64,000 nucleotides of DNA from Epithemia pelagica (GCA_946965045.2 OX337231.1:3224001-3288000); one strand, 5' to 3'; shown: positions 22,083 through 33,840, counted from the first letter of the stretch. Notes: generated by a model not told the origin, from the letters alone. Made by a program: numbers and translations.

Positions 22083-23702
22083 TCAAAATATCAACTTTTG
22101 AAACGAAGTCTCATTGAGGTCCCCCTCTCTCCTATGGAGCCGTTTCACCGCCACAACCCATGCCTCCTTCAGTGCCTTGTTCTTGACTTTGCTATCGACA
22201 GAGTCACGCGGTTCCATTCCAGGGAATCGGTTCACTTCGACAAGCCAGGGATGGCAGTCGGAATCCACCACAAAATCAAATCCTAGAACCTTGGGAATCG
22301 CCAAACAGCCAAGAGATGCTCGGTACGCCTGACACGCGACATTTGTCTGTGCAACACATTTCATATGATACGCTTTCATGACATCTCGAACGGCAGCGGA
22401 AATATTAGACCACAAAAGCTCAAACGAATCTCCTCTTTGGTTCATGACAGCTTCAAGGAATGACAAGTTTTCTTGTTTCATGTCCATGTCACGTCCTGAA
22501 TTCGTCATGAATACCGCATTTTCCGCTTCATGAACATCATCATTCTCATCCATGGGTCTTGCAGCGAGTTTTACTAGTCCCTCTTGCGAAAGAAAGACAT
22601 CTGGTTCAGTTTTCCCATTCATTGGTAAGAAGTAAGCAACGTAAACTCGTATCGAGAACTTTCTTCGACCGGGAGGCAACAAGTACGATGGGTGGATCAA
22701 CCGTTGTAGAAGAAAAGTGTCTGAAGAATCAAGCACTTGCGACGTGTAGACGATTTCGTTGCCGTGAGACCCATATCCCGATCTCTTCTTCTTCATCCAG
22801 ACATATTCTGCAGATGTCGTTTTGAGCTGGATGGTATCGTCTGGAATCACAATACCATGGGGCCAAAAACTCATGCCACCCAAAAGTCTATGAAGCAAGA
22901 TTTTGTCATCCAAATTGAACAACAAAGGATCATCAAATGGACCAATGTTGATCTGAGCGAGTTCAGCAGCCGAAAGATTGGGCAGACATGCGAACTGTTC
23001 TGTGTTCTCTAAGGCCATGATCCATTCCCCTAGCATCCTTTCTGCTGGCGATGTAGATGATTCAACAATGGAATGGTTCAGTTTGCTCCCCATTAGCCAA
23101 TTGAGTGTTTCCAGAAGTGGCGGAATCGGTGAACTAACAGAATATGACGTTCTAGATCGCATGAAATTGAGAGCTAGTGTTGAATTCCCCATCCGTAAGG
23201 AACATGTGACGGCACCATAGATTGCCTTGTCTGAACTTCCATGAGAGAAGCACTCCAATGCTTCTTGATATTTCAAGAGTCTTTGCAGAGAAGAGGCTTT
23301 TCCCAAGATAATCTTCTCTCGGGTTTCGTCGTCAAGTATTTCCTGCATTTTCTGGACTTTGTTGAACGAGACGACTGCTTCTTCATCTTCTCCAACTCGC
23401 ACCAAACAAGATGCCTGCAACACTAGTGACAGAGCTAGAATTCTCGGAGACAAGGATTTTCCGTCCATGGCATGTTCGTCTAGAATCTCAGACCAGAGCT
23501 CACAGGCTTCGTGAGCAGCAGAGATGTTGTTCGCGGCGGACTGAGAGAGAACATTTGCTCGTTGTATCTTTTGCATACGAGCATTATTTGTGGATTGAGA
23601 GTGTTGACTGAAGCTGACAACCGCAAGTACACGGAAGGGTGTCAAGTGCAGACCGGCGAACAACGACAATATGAGGCGGAACCGATTGATGTCACCTCCC
23701 AT
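22083..23702 (-). CDS. Tubulin-tyrosine-ligase-like (ATP-grasp) enzyme with a helical N-terminus
   Basis: 539 residues, single exon. The C-terminal half matches the TTL fold: RKFSIRVYVAYFLP, then a strand with FLSQEGLVKLAA, AENAVFMTNSG, a helix near SAAVRDVMKAY, and the metal and ATP motif LGFDFVVDSDCHPWLVEVNR followed by FPGMEPRDSVDSKVK. TTL-like enzymes ligate amino acids to tubulin or other proteins. The N-terminal ~200 residues look like TPR-type helical repeats (EDEEAVVSFNKVQKM, KYQEALECF). The ATG at 23702 gives a hydrophobic start (FRLILSLFAGLHLTPFRVLA), so secretory or plastid targeting is possible, which would be unusual for a tubulin enzyme. The frame extends upstream to 23741 but only with a TTG. 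Confidence 0.75.
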   Translation of the reverse strand: MGGDINRFRLILSLFAGLHLTPFRVLAVVSFSQHSQSTNNARMQKIQRANVLSQSAANNISAAHEACELWSEILDEHAMDGKSLSPRILALSLVLQASCLVRVGEDEEAVVSFNKVQKMQEILDDETREKIILGKASSLQRLLKYQEALECFSHGSSDKAIYGAVTCSLRMGNSTLALNFMRSRTSYSVSSPIPPLLETLNWLMGSKLNHSIVESSTSPAERMLGEWIMALENTEQFACLPNLSAAELAQINIGPFDDPLLFNLDDKILLHRLLGGMSFWPHGIVIPDDTIQLKTTSAEYVWMKKKRSGYGSHGNEIVYTSQVLDSSDTFLLQRLIHPSYLLPPGRRKFSIRVYVAYFLPMNGKTEPDVFLSQEGLVKLAARPMDENDDVHEAENAVFMTNSGRDMDMKQENLSFLEAVMNQRGDSFELLWSNISAAVRDVMKAYHMKCVAQTNVACQAYRASLGCLAIPKVLGFDFVVDSDCHPWLVEVNRFPGMEPRDSVDSKVKNKALKEAWVVAVKRLHRREGDLNETSFQKLIF

Positions 23703-24166
23703 TATAGCAACGTACACACATCGCAACAGGTGAGAGTTCAAGTATGTTCCTTCAGTGTGTTCTCAGGCTCTAGAGGATGTTGGCTCTTTCTGATAGACCG
23801 GTGTTCTCCGGTTCTCCGGCGGCAATGAGATACCGGGGGAATGTATGTAACCCCTAGCGGGTGTGAGTTTTCCGTTGGGTGCAATCCTGTAAGTGTAAGG
23901 GGGAACTGCTGACAATGTACATTATTAGACTCTGGGACGTAGATCTTTGGACTAAGGTAGCTGTCTCAATGAATCCCGGTGGTTTTTCAACTTGACGTTT
24001 GAGGTGGTCCTTGGAGTACACAAGTGAATCAATGAGAGTGTCTCCCTGCTCCCATTCCCACTCCCACCTCTGGGTGTGCGAATTTGGTGAACCTAGGTAA
24101 TTTCACTGTTGGCTCTGACAAAGGAGATTTCAAGTTTCAAGCCATCCTTTCTACTCACTGCCTCCA
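23703..24166. other. Intergenic region
   Basis: Upstream of the TTL-like gene and downstream of the monooxygenase. The frames seen are short or antisense. A GGTGTTCTCCGGTTCTCCGG direct repeat occurs near 23801-23820. Nothing else seen. Confidence 0.35.
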
Positions 24167-26177
24167 CTACGACTCTGTGCTCTTATCGACATCGCCTGTC
24201 CGATCCTTCTGGTTCCCAAACCCAATCGGAGTCAAGAACGACTCACCGTTTGATGCTTTGTCCCTTTTGAGAAGATGTCGCAAAGGAGTGAGGTGCAGCG
24301 TTCTTGGATTATTGATCTTTTGCATCAGACCAGATGTTATCGAACCAGCAACCTTCGTACAAAGACCGACTGAGAAAGACAGTGCAACAATACTTGCCCA
24401 AAGATTTGCACCTCTTAAGCCTGTCAGTTTTGAGAAAACAGATACAGCATTTTTGCCGATAAATCCCATTCCGCTTAATCCCGCGACTATGAGACCAATC
24501 TGGCCCATTCGATCGAACCTTTTTCTGCGTCCAACCTGTTGAAAAGTGTATTCTTCTCTTTGAAGCATAGCAATGATGTTGGGCTGAAAAATACGTGGCA
24601 TCATTCCGTTGAAAATAGAATCCAATATCAACGGTAGAATAAACGTCACAAAGCCAAGTTTTCCTGGTCGATCCAGGTCACGGGATATCCGAACTAAGGC
24701 CCTGGCTTCACCCGATCTTCTCCGCGAAAACTCCAATACACTGGCCGTAAGATCATTTTCGTACTCATCCAAAATGTCCCCCAAAATCTTTACGTCTTCA
24801 AGGGCACTGTTGGCCCCCAAACCAAAATAGGGTTTGACTGTATGCGCACAGTCACCTAGAATTAAACAGCGATTCCCCTCATGCAGCCGAGGTCCCGCAA
24901 ATCGGAACCCTGGCAGGTACGAAACTTGTTTCTTCGCGACAGTCGCAACTACTTCATCAGAAAGTAGGGCACTGAATTGTGGTAGGTCTTCATCCAAACG
25001 CTTTCGCAGCACAGCTGGATCTGTATCCGCTTTTGCAATTTCATCATCTTTCTTTAGTAGCAACGCGCCACAAAAACTTCCGTCGCCATTTGCAGGCAGT
25101 GCGTCGAACGTAGTCTTGCTGCCCTTTGAACGGGCAGAATAGTTCACATCTGATCTCCAAGATTGGGGTACTTTGAAAGGGATCGTTTTGTATACGCGTT
25201 GATTGTCATCGACATAGCGTTTCACTCGAAAAGGTCGACCTGCAAATAATCTTCTTACTGGATTCATACGAGACTTTCGGGCTGAGTCCATTTGTTCCAT
25301 TTCATTAGCAATCGTTCGGACTGTTCCATCGGCGGCAACTAATAAATCAGTTGCTACGCGGACTGGGTTGTCAACATCACATTCAACAGCAGGAGAGTCT
25401 TCGTTTTTGGCACATTTACATATTTCAACAAGAACCTGAGATCCGTTTGTGAGGTGAAATTCTATTGGTCTCAGTTCATATCCATAATGGAGAGTGATTC
25501 GATCCTTGTAATTGTCCAAGATGTGCTGATGGATCACTCCAACAAGTTTGTCGCGTGGCAATATTTGCGCGGTGACCTTCTTGTCCTTTTTCGTAAAAAT
25601 CCGTTCAACACCCTCTTCTGGCCCGTCTGGCTCCCAATTTCGCCTTCCGACGACGGCAACACATCGCTTCTTAACATCATCCCATACACCAAACTGTTTG
25701 AGGGCAGTTTGGCCTCTTCCTCCCAGACCAATCAGATAGAACTTTGCTGCAAACAAAAGCAGGAATGCATGTTAGACATTATCGTATTCAAAATTGTATC
25801 TACGCCCCTAAAGCCAACTCACCTACATCACTCCATACCATTTCATCATCTGGATTTGGTGGCTCAGAAAGTCGGTCGTACACTCGAATAGATGTAGAAG
25901 ATGGAAGTTTTTGAGCCATCATTATAGCAGCTAACAATCCGGCAGGACCCCCACCGCAGACAACTGCATCTGCATGTTCAATCGAGTCCGCATTTTTTGA
26001 TACTAACTCAGATGAATCCGCCGCCGGCGATCTTGAGGCATATTGTGCCGGTATTCCTGAACCGTATGCTTTCGAGTACCTGACCTGAATGCGAGATAAA
26101 GAGGTCAAGGGGGCAAAGGCGCATGCACCTGATAACTTGATGGCTAAGATAACAAGAGCACCGATGTTTCTCATCAT
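24167..26177 (-). CDS. Plastid-targeted FAD-dependent monooxygenase (kynurenine 3-monooxygenase-like)
   Basis: Two exons, 26177..25823 and 25746..24167, with a 76-nt phase-1 intron (GTGAGT...GCAG); 644 residues. The bipartite presequence RNIGALVILAIKLSGACAFAP ends in a canonical diatom plastid motif. FAD binding: ADAVVCGGGPAGLLAA (GxGxxG), then a GRG-containing segment LIGLGGRGQTALKQFGVWDD, DG motif LLVAADGTVRTIANE, and the GD motif CLILGDCAHTVKPYFGLGAN. The order and spacing resemble KMO-type aromatic hydroxylases. The C-terminus has hydrophobic stretches (IGLIVAGLSGMGFIGKNA and LWASIVALSFSVGLC) that could anchor it to a membrane, also a KMO trait. Substrate unknown. Zeaxanthin epoxidase looks less likely from the motif layout. 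A CTACTCCTAT element lies ~90 bp upstream. Confidence 0.85.
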
Positions 26178-26428
26178 GGTCAAGGTTGAAGTTGACGCTG
26201 GTTGAAACCTCCTCGCGATTCGCGATTCCAAACCAAATTCCCACTAAAGGTCAAGCTAGACTACCTACTCCTATGCTATTTATCCCCGAACGGAGGCGTA
26301 ACATCATGCAGCCCTATATGCAAAGCTAGTTAGTGGAGATGTACATCTCCTAAAACGACCAAACAGACAGCATAAACGTTGCATGCCTGCTAGGATACCT
26401 TCTCGATCACCCTGATAAAACGAGCGAT

Positions 26429-26968
26429 CTACTGGCACATTCCTCCCTCCATTGGCACTGCGTTTGGGATGTATCCATAGTTGTTCACTTGGAGAAAAAG
26501 AACAATTAGGCCCACAAGGATAGCTAGGAAAGACAAGCCTTCAGCAGCTCCAAGTAGCCCTGCTGGTCCAGCTGGAAGGCCAGATCCTGTCCTGATCTTC
26601 GTAAATGCTGAATATCCAGCAACCCCCACAACGCCTAAGTAGCTGATGCCTTCCGCTAGTCCGAAAAGACCATAAGGTCCAGCAGGCACACCACATCCAG
26701 TTGACGCAAGCGTGTATTCCGAAATGAAAACAATGATAGCACAAACGGTCCCTAGAACGCCAAGTGTCTGTTGTTCCGATATGCTGAGGGGTGGGCTTGG
26801 ATCGCTCGAGGAAAACAGTTGGGATTGTGAACGCCGGTTAGATTCCTGAAATCGTCCATGGAGAGCCTCACATCTTTCAGGGTATCGGCATCTCGGTGGA
26901 AGAGGCACGTTTAATGCATTCAACAGAGAAAAAGTAAGCGAAAGCAAAAGTACGACGATGATCCTCAT
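26429..26968 (-). CDS. Plastid-targeted small membrane protein with an internal repeat
   Basis: 179 residues from the ATG at 26968, which begins the hydrophobic signal MRIIVVLLLSLTFSLLNALN. An upstream in-frame ATG at 27040 would bury that signal, so it is not chosen. The mature part has about four hydrophobic helices: LGVLGTVCAIIVFISEY, then GISYLGVVGVAGYSAF, GLSFLAILVGLIVLF and a linker. A repeated block is visible: CGVPAGPYGLFGLAEGISYL and SGLPAGPAGLLGAAEGLSFL. Similar G/P-rich blocks occur in plant plastid membrane proteins of unknown function. Two TACTCCTA elements are at 27061-27085, about 100 bp upstream. Function not known. Confidence 0.72.
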   Translation of the reverse strand: MRIIVVLLLSLTFSLLNALNVPLPPRCRYPERCEALHGRFQESNRRSQSQLFSSSDPSPPLSISEQQTLGVLGTVCAIIVFISEYTLASTGCGVPAGPYGLFGLAEGISYLGVVGVAGYSAFTKIRTGSGLPAGPAGLLGAAEGLSFLAILVGLIVLFLQVNNYGYIPNAVPMEGGMCQ

Positions 26969-27329
26969 GGTGAAGCTCAAGATCAAACTCCGGTGATTTG
27001 TGGAATTGGTAATTGGAAGTGATGCTACCTTGTCTAACATACTCAGTCGTAAGATGACCCTCTACTCCTAGGGTGACTACTCCTAAGACAATACTATCTG
27101 CGTGAGATGACTGAACACTGAACACAGAAAGACCAGTCCAGTTCTGTACGAATTCACATTTATTTTGTAGCAGACCACGTACGAAATAAACGATGTCATT
27201 TAGATGATGAACCAGACAATCTACTTTATAAAGAACGATTCGTCGGCCCCAATCAACGAGTGTAGTAGAGTGCCATCATCTTCGTTTCATCCAGGAGCAT
27301 GGCAACCGAAGCCACATACATCCTATAGA
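26969..27329. other. Region between a plastid membrane protein gene and the H4 3' end
   Basis: Contains TCTACTCCTAGGG at 27061 and GACTACTCCTAAG at 27075, upstream of the 26429 gene. No other ORF is supported. Confidence 0.4.
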
Positions 27330-28939
<1,610 letters not shown>

Positions 28940-31607
28940 ATGGGAAACGAGAGCTCCTTGCCGTCGGAAGGATCCACCAACGCGGCGTCACCCAATCATG
29001 GGAATGAGGTGGAAGATCAAGGTGGTCGAACGCCATCATCACCGGCAGGCCAGCAACAGCTTTCTCCGCAACCATCAACGCCATCGTCAAATGGAAACCA
29101 GACGGAAAAACGTTCAGCGGAACGAGGACAAAGACCGGGAGCTCGAATGATTGGAGCTGTTTTTGGAAAAGGCGCTCGCGCAGTTGCTGGGGGAGGCCAT
29201 CAAAACCAACCACGGCATCACCAAGGTTCTCCCGCTGTTCCTGGTACACCACAAGGCCTGGAAGATCGGGAGAAAATACGACCAAGCAATTTACATCACG
29301 AAAACCCTCCAGATCATGGATATAGAATAGATCCTGGCGGTGTAGTGGCACCAAGTAACAACAACTATCCTGGTACCAATCCACCACATTCATACGCTAG
29401 CGGCGCGGTAGGAGACGATGTCGTCACATCCCACGATTATTTTGCACAAGCACAGCAACAAAATTACTATTCCTCGCAACATCAAGTCAACCCACAACAG
29501 ATACCACCGCCGTATTACGCAGGACAACCTCAACCTGGCTATCATCAACCGCAGCCCGTTCCATACGAGAGATCAATATCATCTTCCTCCCACGATGTGA
29601 ATCATAGAGAACATCCAGCAGTGGGCGTGATGTATGAAAGGCCTGGAAACCCTCCTGTTCAAAAGAAATCCATTTTTCCTGGTCGGGCAACAGCTCGTGG
29701 TGCTGCGCTCATCTCTTCCATGCGCAATTTAACCCTGGCCGGAGCCCTACGTGGCGGAAAGAAGGAAGTCAATGATTGGGAAAAGCAATGGGACGCTGAT
29801 GAAGATGACGATTCAGATGAAGAAGATGAAGACGAGACTGGTACTCCATCAGATGGGACCAGCACCGGCGTTCGCGGTGGGTCGACAAGTGAGAAGCCAT
29901 CTAGTTTTACAGCCCAATCGGCTCCCCTCCATTATCATGGCCAGGTTAGACCAGCCATGGATGCTGGTCACTCCGAACTTCCTATGCAACCCCATGTACA
30001 GTCGGGGGCAATGGAGCCAACTGTCGGTGGGCCATCGGTTCCCATCGAATCCGCTTCAACCCTTCAAAATTTCAATAGTGGCAACAATAAGGTTGCGTTC
30101 GTGACGCACGATTTATCAGCAGTACATCAACATCAGCAGCAACAAGATTTAGCCGCTGAATGGGACATGGCAGGAATTCAGCCACCTTCGGCTATTGTCG
30201 ATGACCAAGAGACAACGTCCACGACCGTACAGACGACATTGCCACAACAACAGCGCGAGGCGACTAAACCGAATGTTCAGATGTTTCTTCCAATGTTGCG
30301 TGTTCTTGGGAAAGGATCCTTTGGAAAGGTCAGTGGATATGGTGAACATTTTCTCATAAAAGTTTGACGTTTCTTGGTTTACTCACGGTCCGGATGAATT
30401 ACAGGTGGTGCTTGTACAAAAACGCACCGGTAAAGAACGTGGTGCCTTGTTTGCCATGAAAATATTACGGAAAACACATTTGGTTAAGAGACGTCAGATC
30501 GAACGGACACGGACCGAGCGGAGAGTTCTATCTGTTGTCAACCATCCATTCATAATGAAACTTCACTATGCCTTCCAGACTCAGGACAAACTATATCTTG
30601 TCCTCGATTATTGTCCTGGTGGGGAGTTGTTCTTTCACCTTTCTCGTTTTCGGAGATTTCCGGAACGAGTCGCGCGGTTTTACGCAGCTGAATTGCTTCT
30701 AGCGATTGGACATTTGCATAAACGTGGAATCATTTACCGTGATTTGAAACCTGAAAATGTGCTCTTGGACGCAGACGGTCATGTCAAACTTGGAGATTTT
30801 GGATTAGCAAAGGCAGGCATCAAGCATCCATGCGAAGGAGCCACCTCAATGTGCGGGACGCCAGAATACATGGCACCAGAGGTTCTAGCGCAGGCTGGAC
30901 ACGGGTTTTGTGTTGATTATTGGGGGCTGGGTATGCTTCTCTACGAAATGATGACTGGATTGCCGCCATGGTACACTACAGATCGAGCAAAACTTTTTCG
31001 TCGTTTGAAGAGCGCACCGCTTGACATACCGTCGTACTTTTCGGAACAAGCCGCGAATTGTGTGAGTGCATTATTGGAACGAAATCCAAGGAGAAGACTA
31101 GGTGTGACTGGAATTCGAAATTCTATGGAGCACGAGTTCTTTCGCAACATAAGTTGGAAATCCTTGTATGCTCGTCGGGTAGAAGCACCCGTTCGACCAT
31201 GTGAAGGATGGCGTCCGCCTGAATCAACAGCTCCAAGCGATAACGACGACAAGATATTTGCCGCGAATGCCGGTCCCATGTCCCTTACTGATATTGAAGG
31301 CATCAATCGGAGCGATTTAGATGCTGCGACTGCCAACTTTGATAATACCTTTACACGAATGCCTGTGGAGTCAGAAGAAATGACAACGGACGGAGATGGA
31401 ATGGACGAAGCTGAGGCAGCGGAGCAGTTGAGCGACGACACCTTTTTGGGTTTCTCCTTTGACAGCAAAGACAGAGAAGCCAGCGCCGGTAGCAACACTT
31501 CTTCATCGTCCTCGGGTTCTTCCAGTGCCAATCCTTCCAACACGAGGCCATGGCCTAACGCAGCATCGTCCTCGTCCGCTGCCCATTCTGTGCACAATAC
31601 GGAATGA
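28940..31607 (+). CDS. AGC-family Ser/Thr kinase with N-myristoylation signal and long disordered N-terminus
   Basis: Exon 1 is 28940..30328 and exon 2 is 30405..31607; the 76-nt phase-0 intron splits the glycine loop between GKGSFGK and VVLVQK. Total 863 residues. MGNESS fits the N-myristoylation consensus (Gly2, Ser6). Residues ~10-450 are Q/P/S-rich with an acidic stretch (DEDDDSDEEDEDE) and have no PH or C1 domain. The kinase domain has AMKILRK (Lys ~482), YRDLKPEN (Asp ~576), DFG (~594), and the T-loop TSMCGTPEYMAPE typical of S6K/AKT. The C-tail has a turn-motif-like FTRMPVES and the hydrophobic motif FLGFSF (~810-815, Ser ~814). These predict PDK1- and TOR-type phosphorylation as in S6K. 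A membrane-anchored S6K/AKT-like kinase is inferred. Confidence 0.88.
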
Positions 31608-31789
31608 GTCGCGCAGTTCTAATAGAAATCAATACTTTGCTACTGCACAAACATAATTCTACTCCTAGGCCATTAGCGATGTCTACTAACGAATACCAAG
31701 CTCCGAGATTGCCGGGTCATGGTAGCGTTTTCGTGGTGCAAACTATTCTCATTTGAAAGAGAAAGACAGACCAAGAGAAACAAAAATAG

Positions 31790-32497
31790 CTATCGTTGTT
31801 CGTTCTCAACGTGACGCAACAACGTCCGACAATTGGGGCAGTTTATTCTGAGCATTCGGGTATCTGTTGATGAGGATGAGGATGGGTTCGACGATGACAC
31901 AACCCACTGTAGGAAGCATTCATAATGGAAAACGTGATTGCACTCCCCTGTCTTGAAGACTTTTTCTCCAGACTTTAGTTCATTCAGGCAAATGGAACAT
32001 GGAAAACTCATAACCGAGTCTTTGTCGGTAACTCTTTCATCGTCTACATTATCCTCCTCACCATTGCTTGACTTTAACTCATCACAGCTATGAACACTAC
32101 CGCTGCTACTATTTTCCTTCTTCCATTGTTCGACATCTTCGTTGGTGAGGATCACAAACGGTATCATTTCAGACAGCGTCTCCAGCGATATTTGATCAGC
32201 TCTTTCGATACGAAGACTAGCCTCAATATCTCCCGGTTGATCTCCGCTGGGTTGCGTGCGAACGTTCCAAAAGGGAAAGATTTTTCTGAGAAATTCGGCA
32301 ACTTGTCTGCGTCGACGACCGCCGTCCAAACTGATACATATATCCAACGTGAAGAACAAAGCAAAGCGACATGTCGCTAGAGCAATTAGTGCACCAAGAA
32401 TGGCACCACCAATCAACAAGGCTTCTTCATAACCCAAGTCCGAAGAAGACTGACTCGATCCGGAACCGGAAAACCTCGATGAGGTTGATGATGACAT
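31790..32497 (-). CDS. RING-H2 finger membrane protein (putative E3 ubiquitin ligase)
   Basis: 235 residues, single exon. After a Ser-rich N-terminus there is one hydrophobic segment (ALLIGGAILGALIALATCRF). The C-terminal RING-H2 has CSICL, then GECNHVFHYEC and CPNC; a long Ser-rich insert sits between the H-x2-C part and the last CxxC pair. The ATL-like arrangement of N-terminal membrane helix and C-terminal RING suggests a membrane E3 ligase. Its 3' end is convergent with the AGC kinase (183 bp), with a CTACTCCTAGG element at 31657 between. Confidence 0.82.
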   Translation of the reverse strand: MSSSTSSRFSGSGSSQSSSDLGYEEALLIGGAILGALIALATCRFALFFTLDICISLDGGRRRRQVAEFLRKIFPFWNVRTQPSGDQPGDIEASLRIERADQISLETLSEMIPFVILTNEDVEQWKKENSSSGSVHSCDELKSSNGEEDNVDDERVTDKDSVMSFPCSICLNELKSGEKVFKTGECNHVFHYECFLQWVVSSSNPSSSSSTDTRMLRINCPNCRTLLRHVENEQR

Positions 32498-32673
32498 TGT
32501 TCTCGTTACTGCGAGATTTGATTGTAACTGAATGTGAAGATGTCACGGAAGCATGACAATCGAATATCGACCAACGCTCATAGTCCGCCTTGCCTCGGAA
32601 CTAGGAAACAGATAGACGACTTGTTTGATCGACAGCAGCGACGCAGTGATTCATACATATTACATATACCGAC
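32498..32673. other. RING gene upstream region up to the MITE
   Basis: 176 bp upstream of the RING gene and before the left inverted repeat of the mobile element. It ends in GAC (32671-32673), which is also found just after the element at 33313-33315. No ORF. Confidence 0.4.
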
Positions 32674-33312
32674 GGAGTTTGGGGAAATCGACCCGTCCGC
32701 CCGGACCATGAGATAAGGCTATCTCCACCCGAGCGCCGTTATGCTGACGTATTGGGGCTTTCTGATTGGCCTCGCTATCCGGATAGTGGATTAGCGGAGC
32801 CAAAGGTCCACGATCTCCGTTAAAAGAACGCCGCTATCTCGCGTTGCGCGTACGCATTGCGCATATGCCCTCTCTTGTTTCGGTTAAAAAGGGGTGCGAC
32901 CGCGGAAGTTGCGGAATTCAAACAAGCCCGATTAGATCGGGTGGAGCCCGATTAGATCGGGTTGAACCCGATTAGATCGGGTTGAGCCCGATTAGATCGG
33001 GTTGAACCCGATTAGATCGGGTTCATCGAGATAAGCCCACTACAATGGCCCTGAGTCACATTTCAGAAAAAATGAGGAAACGAAATACCACACACCCAGA
33101 CGACTGGTTCGCGTTCTCGTTCCCTTATCGTCAAAAAATAACACGATTTAATTAGTGTTAAGGTACATGCTCATGGCGGACGGAGTCCTCCCCGTTGCAA
33201 AACCTATCTACCCGCAGAAGTGTCCTCTTAGCCGCCCTAATTTCTTGTTGCGTCCCTAATCTATTGCCTATAACCCTGATTGTGCATAAAAGGGTCGATT
33301 TCCCCAAACTCC
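32674..33312. mobile_element. MITE-like element with 21-bp terminal inverted repeats and GAC target duplication
   Basis: 639 bp. The left end GGAGTTTGGGGAAATCGACC (plus one more C) is the exact reverse complement of the right end, giving a perfect 21-bp inverted repeat. The same triplet GAC flanks both ends (32671-32673 and 33313-33315), consistent with a 3-bp target-site duplication. No transposase-like ORF fits inside, so it would be non-autonomous. A five-copy palindrome array lies in the middle. The superfamily is not assigned. Confidence 0.75.
32927..33021. repeat. Array of five 15-bp palindromes at 20-bp period
   Basis: CCCGATTAGATCGGG occurs at 32927, 32947, 32967, 32987 and 33007, each separated by 5 nt (TTGAA, TTGAG or TGGAG). 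Each copy is a perfect inverted repeat with 6-nt arms around TAG. Period 20 nt is close to two helical turns, so all dyads face the same side. It lies inside the 32674 element. Confidence 0.95.
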
Positions 33313-33741
33313 GACGACATGAACTTCGTTGATGAGTCTTGTTGACCTTCGATGGAATTCTTGCCGTCCATTCTCTTTGTGACGTGGCACAGTCGCACTC
33401 TATCGCGGTTACGTCTACCTCTATATCATCAACCTCAGTTCTCGACTTTGAATTTTTCGACCTAGAACCATGTTAAACCATGTGAATGCTGATCAGCTAT
33501 GTGCTCGACTTCATAAGAGCCATTGTAAGGGTAAACGAAAGAGAAGAAATTTTGCTTGCTGGTCAACCGTGTAATGAGCGCTGTCTGTATCGTAGGTGTA
33601 CGAATGCAACTTGAGAAAATACTATTTTGTTCTCGAATATCCTGACGAGCGTGAAGGACCTCGTCCCAACCAGACCAAACATCACGCTTCATGGCCAACC
33701 AACGGCAGCCATCCTCACGACGGTGAGGAGGACACCACCCG
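33313..33741. other. Region between the MITE and the isopentenyltransferase remnant
   Basis: Mostly non-coding. A minus-strand open frame at 33462-33698 has no recognisable domain. The frame that leads into the remnant is open from a GTG at 33596 but has no ATG. Confidence 0.35.
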
Positions 33742-33840
33742 TAAGGTTATTGTGTTGGCAGGACCCACAGCGGTTGGAAAATCCGATGTTGCAGCCAAAT
33801 TGAACAAGTCGGTCGTAGTATCGGCAGACAGTGTTCTCTG
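33742..33840 (+). pseudogene. Remnant of tRNA dimethylallyltransferase (MiaA/IPT) N-terminus
   Basis: About 33 codons match the P-loop start of tRNA isopentenyltransferase: KVIVLAGPTAVGKSDVAAKL followed by VVVSADS. Normal proteins continue with QVYRG.DIG.NKP and a long catalytic region; here the sequence diverges after the aspartate-serine pair into an unrelated frame that stops at 33970. The open frame has no ATG. I find none of the later signatures downstream in any frame. It is therefore read as a truncated copy, about 430 bp to the right of the MITE. An isolated exon of an unusual gene cannot be fully excluded. Confidence 0.6.

Noticed and set aside
30941-31597. 218-codon minus-strand frame opposite the AGC kinase
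   Set aside because: Antisense to the kinase domain and tail; composition follows from the sense codons.
32927-33021. Palindrome array considered as a CRISPR
   Set aside because: Spacers are only 5 nt and nearly identical, repeats are 15 nt, and the context is a eukaryotic MITE.
33462-33698. 78-codon minus-strand frame near the isopentenyltransferase remnant
   Set aside because: No domain, no conserved context; partly antisense to the remnant's frame.
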